Below are positions 22,958-36,857 of a stretch of DNA of 64,000 bases, in pieces. Below the pieces are notes generated by a model. That model was given only the letters and a program-made list of their open reading frames with translations. It was not told the DNA's origin and made no database searches. Numbering within the stretch: the first letter of the stretch is position 1; the number at the start of each line of letters is the position of its first letter. The stretch spans positions 62,001 through 126,000 of the forward strand of contig NW_026251760.1 of NCBI RefSeq assembly GCF_025024155.1, read 5' to 3'. The translations under genes were made by a program, and so were the position numbers. Source of the DNA: Gamsiella multidivaricata. Taxonomy: Eukaryota; Mortierellomycota; Mortierellomycetes; Mortierellales; Mortierellaceae.

Positions 22958-25900
22958 CTATGGATGGAAGTGATGGGAAGAAGGTGTTCACGTGTCTCCT
23001 TTCTTTCACCATAAGCCGCGACTTTTCTAATCAAAACGTAGCAAAGGCGTGTCGTAGGTCAGCGCGGATATGAAGCCATGCAGTAGTCGACTTGCGTCCA
23101 GGCACGCCCAGACTCAGCATCAAGGTTTTGGCGGTCAATAGTACACACAATTAGCGAAACAGCACTGGAACTGACGCGGAGAGCAATTTTATTGAGTACA
23201 AACAGACGAAGGAAAGCTGTTCAAAATATACCATTAGGTTGTCCAGGCGGAGCCATTCAGGATGGTTTTTTTTTCAAGGAGGAAAGAAGCGGGCTACTCA
23301 AAGATCGGCGTAGTATACAATAGCGTCGATCTGCTACTGCCATGTAAAAGAATCGGTAATTTTGATGGTTGGAACAGTGAACCTAGGATTCTTGTTCTAC
23401 GGGGGCTATCATCAAGTTCATCTAGGTCCACCTTGAACCCCATCAATACTCCATCATTTTTGTCTAAAGTACTTGACTAGAAAAAAAAAAAACAAATGGA
23501 GAATCTGGACGGTCATTGAAGTGGATACGATCCTCGGTGATGCGTGTTATCTCATTTTGAATCGCTCATCTCACCGACTCGTAAACTGAACTGGCTTATG
23601 AGAAAGCATTCAACTCTGAGTTAACGTAAAAAAGGGCCGCGGAACAAGAAAACTGAAGTGAGAGACGAATCCCATGGCGATGACAGTGCAAGATTAACGT
23701 GAGAAGCGGTTACTAAGCTGGTTGTATGGTCAAGGAAAGGTCTAGACTTAAAGTGTCACAGATAGATACCACAGAAACATGTTGAGATATGGACAATGAG
23801 CTCCCACCCAGTGTCTCCATGGCTTTCAGAAGCATATATGACCAAATGCTGTTGCTTCTTGTTAACGGTCTGGCCCCTCTTTTTTTTTTAGACACTACCG
23901 TTGCTCCTACACAAATTGACGCGCGTGCTGCTTATTTCCTTCAGATGCACGCGTACGCACGCCCCCCTCTCTAAATAGGAACAACGAAGTTGGGGACTTT
24001 GCACGGGTACAATGGCCAATGCGTGTGTGCACCACCGTGTCCTACGGTGCCTTTGTGCCTATGCTGTGTGATCTGCACCTCACTACGCTCCCTTGTACGA
24101 CAGGCAGCCTTATTCGATGCTATGCTTCACAAATGCTGTATCTCATCCTTACCCGTACACATGTATGGACCACCTCTAGCCCTGTCAATACAGGGCTCAC
24201 GTCTATTTTTTTCCTGCAAAAAAGGAGATGAAGAAGCATGAGTGGATGGATGGGTGGAGTTGTAGGTCTATCGAACAACGCTCTTCATGGAACTTTAAAA
24301 CACAACAAATGAAAAGATGCTGGTTGTTTTTATGAGCCATCATCTCTTGAACCGCTGCTCTCATACTTCCGCGGGAAGAAACAAAGAAGAGGCAGAGGGA
24401 GCACTGTAAGATCGTGCGAGACTATCTTCCCCAAGAGATTCTTATGGGATATCCTCATTCAATACCTCTGAGAATGCAGTAGCATTCATGAACGTCCTGT
24501 TGCACCATCGACCTACTGTTAATGCGGTCAAGAACGAAGACTAGTCTACGGCACGTTCTAATTAGCGGACTCGCTGCATCAAGTCGGATTGGGAAAAGAA
24601 GAGAGGCCCTTCCGTCCTCATAAGGCCTAGCCTGTTCTCGCCTGTTCCTGCGTAAGGAATCCCTCCTTTCCTTTCAAATAAGAAAAAGATGATGAAATTG
24701 GAGTGGTAAGTATTGTAGAACACTAGAATTGAATTGGATGGAAACTGATAATTAGGGTGAGACAGTTGCCAGCATGATCTAGTCTAGGAACGGGGCCGGA
24801 GTTAAGATGTCAAAGCCCTGGTGCAGGGACAGGGTGCGCAGGGATTGCGGCTGCAACACGGCCAATGATGCAACATTTTTCTCACTGTGCCTGTGAGCAA
24901 CAGCGGACAGCTTAGCTTAGTCGGAACAGAAGAGAAACCCTTTCGGTGCTGGAGATTATCATCATAACATCACCGGTATCCTCATCGCGTCAATAGCATA
25001 CAAGGGCTTCCACGGCCAGGGTGAAGAGGAGGAGTGCGGAAACGCTTTCTTTACCGAGCAAAAGAACACTGAAACCTGTCCATTGGCCATGTCTTTTGCC
25101 TTGCCTTTATCCAATCGAGGTTCTGATGGAGTGCGCATATAATTAGCACACGTTTTCTTTTTTTCTAAAGCTCTTGATCTCCTCTCCTCTTTCTTCTTTT
25201 CTTCTTTTCCTCTTTTCGAACAGTTACTTCATTTACTTTTACTCATTCCCTCCCTCCTTTGCTCGCCTTGCATTTGCTTATTCATTCTTCTGCATCACCC
25301 AAACTTTTTTGTCTCATCTTTCATTCAACCTGACCAGTCTCGGACCAAACAACCAACCAAGAGGACTTGCAGCAACTTACATACGCCTGGACCATTGCGC
25401 CGTAAGTTTTTTTCTTTTTTCTTTTTTATGAATCCCCGGGTAAATCCTATCAATATTTGTCTTTTGAGACAGCCAATTTCCTCGAGCCCGCGCGCTGTGT
25501 GTTCAGCCAACGCATCTTTCTTAATGTTCATCCACATTCCGGCTGTGAGAGGGAGCAGCATTGACCGAACGATCGTATCCAATGGGGATGGTAATTCTCC
25601 GTGAATGTACTTGATATGCCCATACATGGATCGGATGCAGCTCATTAGAACACCACTCCCCAGATCAATTGGACAATCGGTCACCTCTTCGCCCTAGACC
25701 GCAGTCCTCTGAAATAACAGGGTTATTTTTTATTTTTTATTTTATTTCACAAACAAGATCGGGTTAATCAAAATTGGAGAACACAACACACTCTGTCGCT
25801 ATATCTGCGAATAGAGTTGGTAGAGTTGGGGCAGGGAGGACTAGAGCCACGAGGAAGAACCGGTGATAAGCATAGTTGTTTCTACAGACTTTTGATAGCC

Positions 25901-26297
25901 ACCATTGATTGATTAAAGGTCCTTGTCCGTTTGGACTCCTTGCCGGTCCCTTTGTTTCCTCTTCTGTTTCTTCCATCAACGTCCTGTTGCGCTCTATAAA
26001 TTACAATTTCCCCTGCCACTCGTTCGCCTTGGACCCTTCTCATGCCATCTCTGTTTCTTTGCTGATTGTAAATACCGATGAATATCCTCATCTGTGGTGA
26101 ATCTTGGCAGCATCTCGTTTTTACCCCTGAAAAAAAAAAAGATCTCGCACTTTTAAAAAGGCACGCCTCTAACTCGCTTCCTTTCATCTACCGTCATCAT
26201 AAACTAGATCTGTCGCATCTTCTTTCTAACAACTCTTCAATACAAGATCTCTCATCGACTCATCTCTACGACCCATTAACTCAGTACAGAAAAAAGA
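22958..26297. other. 3.3-kb gene-poor region
   Basis: I found only short open frames with no family resemblance. The segment 25150-25330 is pyrimidine-rich and followed by GTAAG at 25400, so part of 25150-26290 may be a spliced 5' leader of the transporter gene. A-rich runs occur at 23480-23492 and 26130-26140. Nothing else recognisable was seen. Confidence 0.5.
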
Positions 26298-27985
26298 ATG
26301 CTCGGAAAAGATCGACCTCATCCTCTTCAACTCTCTGCAGGAGCGAGCAGGCCGGGCAAGGTTGACACGTCGTACTCATGGCTGGCCATGTACTTCTTCC
26401 TCAACCTCACTCTGACGATCTACAACAAGGCCATCCTCAGCACATTTCACTTTGGATTCCCTTGGACCCTCACGGGTATCCATACGCTCTGTTCCGGTGT
26501 CGGCGCCTATATCATGGGACAGATGGGGTACTTCACACCCACACAACTTGGCGAGCAGGAGAACATGATCATGCTATCGTTTTCATTTCTGTACACACTC
26601 AACATTGCTATCAGTAACGTCTCATTGTAAGTGCCTCTTTGCTTGTACTTTTTGTCTCTGATCTGGAGTGGGCGAATCCGAATGGTGCTCTCAGTTTATA
26701 TCTTGAGAGGAGTGGTGGCGAGGATGCGCTGCCAGAACATCAAGAGTAGCAGGTTGTGCGAGGTCCAACAGCAACAGAAAAAAAAAGGACTTCAGGGCTG
26801 AATCCGGGATAACATCGCCATCTTGTGTCTCGAGAAGAGATAGTCCAGAGTTCAGAGGGAGCCAAGCAGGGACTCGGACTTTGCGGTTGGCTAGGTTGGC
26901 TAAGCAACAAAAAGCAGATTGGACGTGTTCTGGATTCTAATGACTTTTTTTTTTTATATTTATTTCACCGATCTGTCAATAGAAACGAAGTATCTGTAGC
27001 CTTTCACCAGGTCGTACGTGCCATGACGCCAGTCTTCACTATTGCAATCTCGGTCGCCTTCCTTAGCAAGAAATACAGCGCCATGACCTATCTGTCGTTG
27101 GTTCCTCTGCTTCTGGGAGTATACATGGCCACGGTCGGGGACTATTCTTACACAGCAATGGGATTCTTCCTCACGATTTTGGGCACAGTGTTGGCTGCAA
27201 CAAAGACGGTGGTGACGAACCGAATCCAGGTTGGACGGCTTCAACTTCACCCTCTCGATTTGCTGCTCCGCATGAGTCCTCTGGCATTTGTGCAGACGGT
27301 TATTTTCTCCTGGATGAAGGGCGAGTTGGACGAGGTGGTGTCATTCTGTAGGACGGAAATGAGTTATAAGCTTGTTTTGGCTTTGATGGTCAATGGTGTT
27401 ATCGCCTTCTTCCTCAACTACGTCTCATTTACCGCCAACAAGAAGACCAGCGCTCTTACCATGACCGTCGCAGGTAAAGAAGGAGTTTTTGATACGAAAG
27501 AGCAGTTTACTTTGTCTTTGTCTTTGCCTTGGGGTGATAGAGAAGAAAATTAACCATTTGTGTCTGTGTGCGTGTTTTATTTCTTTGGCTCTTGTGTTTG
27601 TAGCTAATGTCAAGCAAGTGCTGTCGATCGTTGTTGCGGTGACGGTGTTCAACACCAAGATCGGATTCTTGAATGGACTGGGCATTATCATGACTCTTCT
27701 TGGAGGCGCATGCTACAGGTATATTTTCTACGCACAGCTACAGCCACAGCCATTGCCACAGCTGGTTGCCACGCAAACTCTCGATGCGATGCACAAAAAA
27801 AAGGAGTTCTATTACTGATCTTATTTTTTTTTTGTTTGTTTGAATATAGCTATGTGGATCTTCGGGAAAAGGCTCAGCGGATGCGGCCTCCAACACCAGC
27901 GCTCCCTCAACCATCACCCAGTGAACCAACACTCTCAGAAAAGGACGGCGAGGAGCTCTTGAACGTCAAGATATTGAACCAGTAG
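26298..27985 (+). CDS. triose-phosphate/nucleotide-sugar translocator family membrane protein
   Basis: Four exons: 26298-26626, 26983-27473, 27604-27718, 27850-27985, encoding 356 residues. The protein shows the drug/metabolite-transporter fold of the TPT family: WLAMYFFLNLTLTIYNKAIL early on, PWTLTGIHTLCSG, NVSLNEVSVAFHQVVRAMTP across the first junction, a Lys/Arg-containing segment AATKTVVTNRIQVG, and NYVSFTANKKTSALTMTVAANVKQ across the second. About ten hydrophobic spans are present, with a short Pro-rich cytosolic tail. Relatives sit in Golgi, ER or other membranes and exchange sugar phosphates or nucleotide sugars; the substrate cannot be read from the sequence. Intron 1 (356 bp) is the largest. 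The 5' untranslated region may be spliced, judging from the CT-rich tract 1 kb upstream. Confidence 0.9.
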
Positions 27986-28607
27986 AAAAAAAATACCTGG
28001 TACGACCCTTTCAGGAACAAACACTCCCTTCCAACCTTTCTATTCTCTTTTTCACTTTTTCACTTTTTTTTTGGGGGACATTTTCGCCGTCGAATATCAC
28101 GTAGAGCTGGACTTTTTTATCGTGATATATCCCTATTTTCGCTATGACTATTTCTCTTTTTTCTCATTTTGTAATCGTACCTTTTTTCTTGAAGCCTTTC
28201 ACCATCATGACACTGCATTTCATCTAATGTCCCACATCTTGCCTCGCATCAGATACAGACCAAAAGAAAGAAAGAACAAAACCGAAACCCCTTTCCTCAT
28301 TCCGACTTTAAGCCAAAATCAAATAGAGCCAGTTACAGCAAACAGCCTGCATACCCAGGGTGCGATGAAATAAAAAATACATAAGAAATAAAAAATAAGA
28401 TAAAAAAAACGATCGCTTCGGCAGTTCCATATTCGTTTTTCAGATGAGATTGCTACTGTCAAGGAGGAAGATACATGGACAAGGAGATGATGAATGAGAA
28501 AAAGGTTAGAAGGCATGGAAGCAAGGCAGTATTCTTTTTTCAACTTTATTATTTTTTATTATTGGTTATTATTATCATTATCATTATCATTATTCTTGAC
28601 CACTTCG
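27986..28607. other. intergenic gap between convergent genes
   Basis: AT-rich. It contains an (ATTATC/CATTAT)n microsatellite at about 28565-28595 just beyond the stop of the CP2 gene. No gene seen. Confidence 0.55.
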
Positions 28608-30975
28608 TCAGTACTTGAGCGTCAGGTTAACGCTTCCATCTTGTTGATTAAAGTCATACTCGACCACCATATCGAGCTCGTCCGTCATCTGGGCGACCAT
28701 CGCATCGTCGACCCGGACCATCAGCTCCTTCTTAATCGTCTTTCTATATACACACGAGATCGTTGACGACTGGATCTCGAGCTTCTCGGACAGTTTCTGG
28801 ATCAGATCCGCAAGCGTGCACTTCTCCAGATATACGGCCCGATACACGGCTTCGCCCCCGATCTTGATGTACAGACAAAGCACCGGCCGCTTCTTGCGCG
28901 CCTGTGGTACATAGCTCGGATCCCTATCCAGGAGCAGTTCCGCTGATGTCGCAAGTGCTCCTCCGCCGCCACCGTGCGAAGGAATTAATGCGGATGATGA
29001 TGCCATTCCGACCTGAGAGTGCTGTGGATCGTAGAGTCCGTTGTTGTTGCTGTTCCCATTGCCGTTGCTAGTCATTCCATTGCCCGAGCCATTATTTCCT
29101 CCGCTCTCGGCAGCACGACGTCGCTTCTTGTTCGCAGGAGCCAGAGACGTAGGCTGATCTCCTGTGCTCGATAAACCATCATGGTCTTGTCGCGAAGACG
29201 ATCCTGCGTCGTAATGCTCTCCACCAGTTGCCCCACCACTATCAGTCGCGTCTTGATCGTGAGCCAGGGTCTCCGACAAGTCCAAGGTCTCGTCCTCGCC
29301 CGACCCCTCTGGAGGATCTGTGCACTCTGAGAACAGTGACACGCTCTGGACGGGCGCCAGCATGTTGACTAATGGGTTCGTATCTGCATTCTTGCCCCGC
29401 ATCTTGTCCCACATCTTTTCCAGATGTTTATGATCGTCCTTATTCTTGCGTTCCGCACCCTATAAAAACAATAAGGTTTATCACGTTTAAATCCCCAATT
29501 CTGTTGATTTTTTTTTTTGCCACAAACAAACATGCAAATAAATAAACAGCAATGTATAAAAAATAAAATTACAGCGATACCGAGATGCATTGGAATTTAC
29601 CTTATCACGGAACAATTTGATCTTTGCGAACGCTCGCTCCATGGCTGGGCCATCTCCTTTGTTGTTACTGGCACTGCCGCTACTGTGCCCACCAACATTG
29701 TCCAGATACGTATCCATATGAACCCGTAACGGAATGCCTTTGACACCCTTGATGCGCGAAAAGTCCGTCGACAGGCAATTGAACCGCACCATAAGTTTTG
29801 CCCCCGCCCTACCGTTCCACCTGAACGAGATCCGATCAAACGTCTTGGACTGCACTTCTAGCATCCCACTCGACAACGCTTTTTCTGAAATAAAGTTGGT
29901 GTAAACCGAAGTTAAGAAAATTTTTTTAGTACCATTCCATGGTTTGCATACACGCATCTGCTTGGCTAAGCAGGCTGAGTTTCCTATTTACTTGTCTTCT
30001 TTCTTCCTTATTCTCCCCTTACCGATATCCAAAGCTCTTGCACTTTTGGGGTTGGCCTGTTGACTCAACCAAAAGCTCCAGTACCGCGCCGCAAGTCGTC
30101 GATGGGACGCGTCGTGGAAGGTCACCCTGATAACACTTGTGATCTCGCCATCGTACTCTTCCGTATCCTCGAGTCCCACAGTGTAGAATTGACCTGAAGA
30201 AAATTCAGGAGCAAAATAGATCCGTCAACTTTGCATGTTTGATTTTTTTTTTTTTTAAAAAAAGTCAACGATAACATGAATGGGCTCTGCCATGTCTTGT
30301 TCTAGTCACCTTTATTGAGATATGTCACTGGAGTCTCGTCTTGCCGCTGCATAGCAGCAGTCTGGGCTTCAAGGGTAATCCTGAACCTAAGACTGAACGA
30401 TTGGAGAGCAGAGAAGGGAAAACAGGTGAGCAAAACTAGCCTAATTGGAATAAACAATGGTCCAACGTAGCTCCACACTTACTTGGAGTCGTTCTCGGAC
30501 CTGGGAGGCGAGGACCCTGAGACGGACGCCGATGCCGATGCCGATCCTTGTTGCTGCTCTGCCTGTTCTTGCGTGTAGCCTTGTCCCTGTTGTAGCTGTT
30601 GTGCTTGGCCATGGCTTTGCCCTTGTTGTGAATAATGTTGCTGCGGTTGCGGCTGCTGGTTTGAACTGTACGCCTGTTGAGTCTGTCCTTGCTGATTGTG
30701 TCCATCAAATGGCTGCTGTTGCTGTTGCTGAAGAGCATGCTGGTGCTGACTGTAGTGGGTTTGCCGTGACAGATCATGGCCTGAACTGTATTGGGGTCCT
30801 GGCGGTGAAGACGGGCGTTGTTGTTGCTGTTGCGCGAATGGAGCACTCATCTGGCGCTGTTGTTGCTGCTGAGGCTGCTGCTGGCGCTGATGTATGCCCT
30901 GTGGAGGATAATCCTGCTGAGCATAAAACATCGGCTGCTGCTGTTGCTGTTGAGGATGGTGCAGTGGATGCCTTG

Positions 30976-31006
<31 letters not shown>

Positions 31007-31141
31007 GCTGGGATATCCTACATTATAATGGCCATTATGGTTGCCATTGCTGCTGTTGCTGTTGCTGTTACTGCTGCTGTTGCTATTACCGTTGTTGTTG
31101 GTATCGTTGCTGCTGTTGACATGGTCGAGGGATGAGGACAT
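28608..31141 (-). CDS. grainyhead/CP2-family transcription factor with polyglutamine N-terminus
   Basis: Five exons on the minus strand: 31141-30483, 30386-30310, 30193-30023, 29884-29601, 29459-28608, giving 680 residues. The first about 219 residues are Asn/Ser- then Gln-rich (runs of up to about ten Gln) and may act as an activation or condensation region. The CP2/grainyhead DNA-binding domain spans about 220-400: FRITLEAQTAA, DETPVTYLNKGQFYTVGL, VIRVTFHDASHRR, RISFRWNGRAGAKLMVRF, then NCLSTDFSRIKGVKGIPLRV and the basic KGAERKNKDDHKH. A C-terminal ubiquitin-like dimerisation region lies at about 588-680. Family members bind DNA as dimers or tetramers and control cell-wall or epithelial barrier genes; fungal relatives affect cell-wall remodelling and conidial separation. 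Its targets here are unknown. Confidence 0.92.
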
Positions 31142-32088
31142 GGTGGATGAGCCGAGTCGAGTTGAGAAGAGGTATTCAGTGGCTGGCTGCTGTGAAGAAA
31201 GCGAAGAAAGCGAAAGAAAGCGAAAGAAAGCTCACTTTATTTTTGTATGATGTGCCTCTGTGTCGCGTTTATTGGTGGAAGGAAGAAGGGAAGGTGCATA
31301 CACATACGCCCTGGGGGGGGGGGGGGGTGAAATGCAGCTTTGGTTGATGAGGGTAAGTAAGAAAGAAGATGAGGATGAGAGGAGGGGGTGAGAGAGAGAA
31401 AGAAAGAAATGGGTGAAGGAAGAAAGAAGAACGAAAGAAAGAAAGAAAGTAAAAGGTGCGAGAAGGATGAGCAAAAGCAGCAAGCAAACCAATTCAAGAA
31501 ACAGGAAACTTGCCTTGAACCCGTTATTCCAACAGATCGACTTGACTCCTCTCGGCACAAAATACGTATCCACAAAAACTGGTTTCCATTTTTCTTTTTT
31601 AAAAGCGCGACCTTGCATTTGAAAGGATATACAACACAACATGCCAACCCATTCTCCATTTAGACTAACAGTGTGCATGGCGCCCAGTCAATGGTCATGC
31701 TGCACCGTTCATTCATGCAAAGCCTCGTCGTTTACGATTTGATGCGGGTTCAATGCGACCTCGGTGCGGACTCGGTGCGGACTCGGTGCGGACTCGATGC
31801 GAATATCGAAACAGGGCTCTTTCCTCCTCCATCTGCGCCTGTGCTACTTTCCTTTGCAAGGTGCCATGCCCGTGTGACAATCCAAAGTACATACACTCCA
31901 ATCACAATGCCTAAGGAGCTCTATCCGGGCAGAAGTACATTACGACGGCGTAGATGAAAAACAGACCTAGCACCTGCCATTCTAGGCGTGCATGCTATCT
32001 ATTTCTCATCTCAATTCCCTTGTCCTGTCTGCTCATGCTTGTTCCATTTTTTATTGCTTCCTATGCCTGTTATAGTCCTTCCTGTTCT
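31142..32088. other. intergenic region upstream of the CP2 gene
   Basis: About 0.95 kb. It includes AGAAAGCGAAAG purine repeats (31195-31235), a run of about 17 G at 31310-31326, GAAA-rich DNA (31390-31450) and the 11-bp tandem repeat at 31760-31803. It is likely the promoter and leader of the CP2 gene plus the 3' region of the MOCS2B gene. No coding region supported. Confidence 0.5.
31760..31803 (+). repeat. 11-bp tandem repeat, about four units
   Basis: Three exact copies of CTCGGTGCGGA at 31760-31792 are followed by a diverged fourth, CTCGATGCGAA. It lies upstream of the CP2 gene and just downstream of MOCS2B. Confidence 0.9.
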
Positions 32089-32693
32089 TCATGGCAAAGC
32101 ATTGTTTGCCTTCCAGACCTCGCCTCCGTCGGTTCCATTAGGGCCACCATCGACATAGACCTCCTTCTTCCAAATCGGCACCTGGACCTTTAGTTCATCG
32201 ATCAACCAGTGCACAGCCTCGAGCCCCTGTTTCCTATGTCCGGACGATACCGCGATCACTACACTGGTTTCTCCCACAGGGCAATCACCGATCTTGTGCA
32301 CGATCGCCACATGGATCAAATCGTCCCACTTTTGCCGTGCGGCCGTAATCAACGACTTCATCGATTTTTCTGCCATAGGAATATACGCTTCATAGGCCAG
32401 CGTCTTGACCTCCTTGTCTTTTTGGGTTGTGAGACGAGAAGTGTGTACAAAGGAGGCGGGGCATTGTGAGTGACATCGGTCTGTCCCAGCGCGCAATGCC
32501 GATAAATAAAGAGAGATGGCTGACTGCATGGAATTGAATCTTCCCGACCTGCTCAGCGGTTGTTGTTACCTTCAAAGTTGTCGCGTGTGGTGCCCGAGAA
32601 GGTCGATATAGCGCCTGCTTTAGGGTCCTGCACAGCCTTCGCGAATTCGTCCAGACTGATCGTGTCGCTGGTGATCTTCACAATGTCTTTCAT
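32089..32693 (-). CDS. MOCS2B: molybdopterin synthase large (catalytic) subunit
   Basis: Two exons on the minus strand: 32693-32570 and 32417-32089, 150 residues. It is the MoaE/MOCS2B family enzyme that transfers two sulfurs from the thiocarboxylated small subunit to precursor Z (cPMP) to make molybdopterin, the cytosolic second step of Mo-cofactor synthesis. Visible motifs are GAISTFSGTTRDNFE, YEAYIPMAEKSM, HVAIVHKIGDCPVGETSV, SGHRKQGLEAVHWLIDELK and PIWKKEVYVDG, which carry the conserved His-Arg and Lys residues of the active site. Length fits the family. The start at 32693 was chosen because the upstream in-frame extension is not conserved. The small subunit gene was not seen in this window. 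Other Mo genes are also absent here, so it is not clustered. Confidence 0.93.
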
Positions 32694-33005
32694 AGTCGAA
32701 ACAGATGTCGAGGTGAGGAATGTCCAAGGAAATAGTACGATGGGTTGACGCGAGGAATGAGTAGAGGAAGAGAGATGCAGCCTGAACGAACGGACTGCCA
32801 CTGCGCAAAATAAAGTTTCCGGTCGCGCGAATCAACGGACAGAAACAAGTGGGGTCAATTGAGCGCGGGGTATCGACCAAGGACGATCAAGATTCGCACG
32901 GCTTAGTTATCTTTTTCGGCTCTGATACCCCATGTTCATTAACAAGTTAACACACAGGCGATGAAGACAATAGAATAAAGAAAGAACAGCGGCTTCCTAG
33001 TTCAT
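32694..33005. promoter_or_regulatory. presumed MOCS2B promoter
   Basis: Between the start of MOCS2B and the 3' end of the PRL gene, both on the minus strand. It is short (312 bp) and should contain the MOCS2B promoter. No specific element was recognised. Confidence 0.4.
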
Positions 33006-33951
33006 TTATTTTTTTCCAAACATCTTGGATATAAACCCAGTCTTCTTTTTCTCGATCCCAGGCCCTGATGCAGCAGGCAGACTAGACGAAGTCGATGAGT
33101 TGGTGGCGCCATTGGTAATGCCCGCTGCCTTTTTCGCCGCGAAACCATTTTTCCGTTTCTTGTACCTGCAAAGTCAAAGAATAAAGGGTAGTAAGTATCA
33201 TGGCACAAATAAACATCTCCCAGGATCCCAGGATCAAAAAAGTGCCATGTTGATTATGTTGCCTTACCCGTCCAGGAATGCAACTTGGTTGCGGTTGAGG
33301 GCGCCTCTTCTAACCTTTCGAATGTAGGCAATTGCATCCTATGAATAGCAGCGAAAGAAATGTCAGCATGGCTTCCTGGAAATAATTTGGTCCGCACTCG
33401 AAAAACGGCTCCCACATTTTCGAGAATGCATAGAAGTATCCAAAGTATGCGCTTCAAGACATTTACCAGGGAATCCATGCCTCCCTCGATGAGCGAGATG
33501 GCCACAAGAACCTAATTGTGAATATCATAAATGCAAAGGAGTCACGTTGATGTCATATTAGTACGTTGAACCAGGTTTCCTGCGTCTTCTTCAGGTGCAC
33601 GCTTGCCCAGAAATGCAATGATGATGGTGTTCCTTCTGCGCAAAAGAAGAAGGAGCGGTCGTCATTTGAAAGATTCGGTGCCTCTCGTACCGGTGCTCTT
33701 CCAATGCCGGAGACGCAATGAACGGCGATGCAACGACCCTTTTCAGGCGAGTTGAAAAAGACCTGGTCGTTCAGTTCCAGCCATCTCGCGACAACATCCT
33801 TTCCAGGCGCTGTGCCATCGGTGAATTTCCTAATTGAACATTCCAAGGCATATCCAAGGAAGGTAAAGTTATTAAACAGATAATCGATAGGTAAAAAAAA
33901 TAAGCAGTGTCCATTTGGCTTTATAAATATGAAACTCATTTTCCACTGCGA

Positions 33952-33990
<39 letters not shown>

Positions 33991-34202
33991 CAAAGAGCAT
34001 ACATGTCGTCGTGCACTCGGATGCCGACGTCGTTGAGCGGTTTAATGTTGTAGGGACTGCCCTCGCAAATACGAACGAGATCGGTGACATGGTTTTCCTC
34101 GAGAACGGGCATGTAAGCGGGCAAGACCGCATCCGAAGGACAGTCGAGGATCAAGAAGTTGAGGTCCCCGACATGAATCGGGCTGATGCTGACACGAGGC
34201 AT
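33006..34202 (-). CDS. PRL/PTP4A-type protein phosphatase lacking a CAAX box
   Basis: Five exons on the minus strand: 34202-34003, 33829-33691, 33511-33467, 33338-33268, 33165-33006, giving 204 residues. The PRL architecture is clear: NFLILDCPSDAVLPAYM (strand and helix region), LVRICEGSPYNIKPL, the acid loop KFTDGTAPGKDVV, then the P-loop HCVSGIGRAPV (CX5R followed by Ala as in PRLs). LIEGGMDSLDAIAYIRKVRR and GALNRNQVAFLDGYKKRK follow. PRLs are membrane-linked phosphatases that also bind CNNM Mg2+ transporters in animals. Animal PRLs end in a prenylated CAAX box; this one ends in a Ser/Thr-rich then basic tail (KKKTGFISKMFGKK). Intron 1 carries a run of about 30 T (minus strand) close to its donor. 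Confidence 0.9.
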
Positions 34203-34856
34203 TAAGAGGGTGGTATGAGAAGGAAATGGAGGATGAGAGATGTTAGCGTTGGAGACTGGATGAGGGATGACGAGTGAAGAATGGGGAATGAAGAATGCCA
34301 AGAAGGACGACGGTTGGAGTTTGTTCGCTTGGCCCATTATTCACACTTTGAGGACAGTCACAGGCATGGAGAATTTACGTGCTATTCCCTTCTTGGCAGT
34401 GAAGGAGAAGGACCCTGCTGTCTGCCTTCTGTTGTGGCAATGCACATTATCACCATGCGCAAGAAAGTACTGCCGAAGCATGCAGCAGCCAAATTGACAA
34501 CGATAAGAACGATGGGAACGATGGGGCCCATTGACCTATTTTGAGAAGTGGGGTTTGACACCGATAGTAGGACCAGTAATGTGCCTGTCTGCGATATGGG
34601 CATGGGATGGTATATGGCCCTCCCTCTTGCCCTCTATTTTGAATTGGATGAATATGAATACCAAAAATCCAATTTGTTCTTCACTTCCTTTCATTCCTTC
34701 TTCTTTCATCCCCTCTCCGCATTCCTCTTGTCTTTCCCTCATTCTTTCCTTCCTTCATTCTACACACTCCTCTTCCATCCCATCTGGACTCGCCTTGCCC
34801 AGGTAATCCCTTGACAACACAAGCCAAGCCGAAGGAGGAAAATAAAGGGAACAAGA
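34203..34856. promoter_or_regulatory. shared divergent promoter region
   Basis: 654 bp separating the starts of the PRL phosphatase (-) and the AIG1-type GTPase (+). The GTPase side (34680-34790) is pyrimidine-rich. No defined binding site was recognised. Co-regulation is possible but not shown. Confidence 0.45.
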
Positions 34857-36509
<1,653 letters not shown>

Positions 36510-36857
36510 CCTCAAGGAGCATGGTTATCGAATGGAAAATAAAATAAATATCAACCTACCGACCTACCAATCTGTTCAAGTCAATCGCTTGCTGCATAAT
36601 GCATGACGCATAAAAATTCATAATATTCATCAGCAAGAGCATAAATGTGACTCTCTAAAAGGAGTGCGTAATTCACATTCGTTATTGAAAAAAAAAAAAA
36701 AAAAAAAAAGAAAAGACAAAAGGATAAGCTTTAACATGCTGTCTAAGTTGTGGTGGTAGTGGTGGTGTTACTAGTCGTAGTATGGATAGATGGTGGAGGA
36801 TGAAATGATGTACCCTAATCTACAAAGAATAGATGAAGCGGACGAAATGCTATGTTT
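36510..36857. other. intergenic gap between convergent genes
   Basis: Contains AATAAAATAAAT just after the GTPase stop (about 36538-36549), a likely poly(A) signal, and a run of about 21 A near 36688-36708. No gene. Confidence 0.6.

Noticed and set aside
25325..25684. 119-codon minus-strand frame with some protein-like composition
   Set aside because: Its end runs into A-rich sequence, no family is recognised, and the region looks like a spliced leader of the transporter on the other strand. Not enough support.
30457..31135. Long plus-strand open frames (Val/Ala/Cys- and Leu-rich) opposite the CP2 gene
   Set aside because: They are mirror images of CAG/CAA-rich coding sequence of the CP2 gene, which is supported by conserved exons in phase with it.
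28608..34202. A co-regulated minus-strand cluster of CP2, MOCS2B and PRL genes
   Set aside because: The three share a strand but have unrelated functions and separate intergenic regions; simple adjacency is the better explanation.
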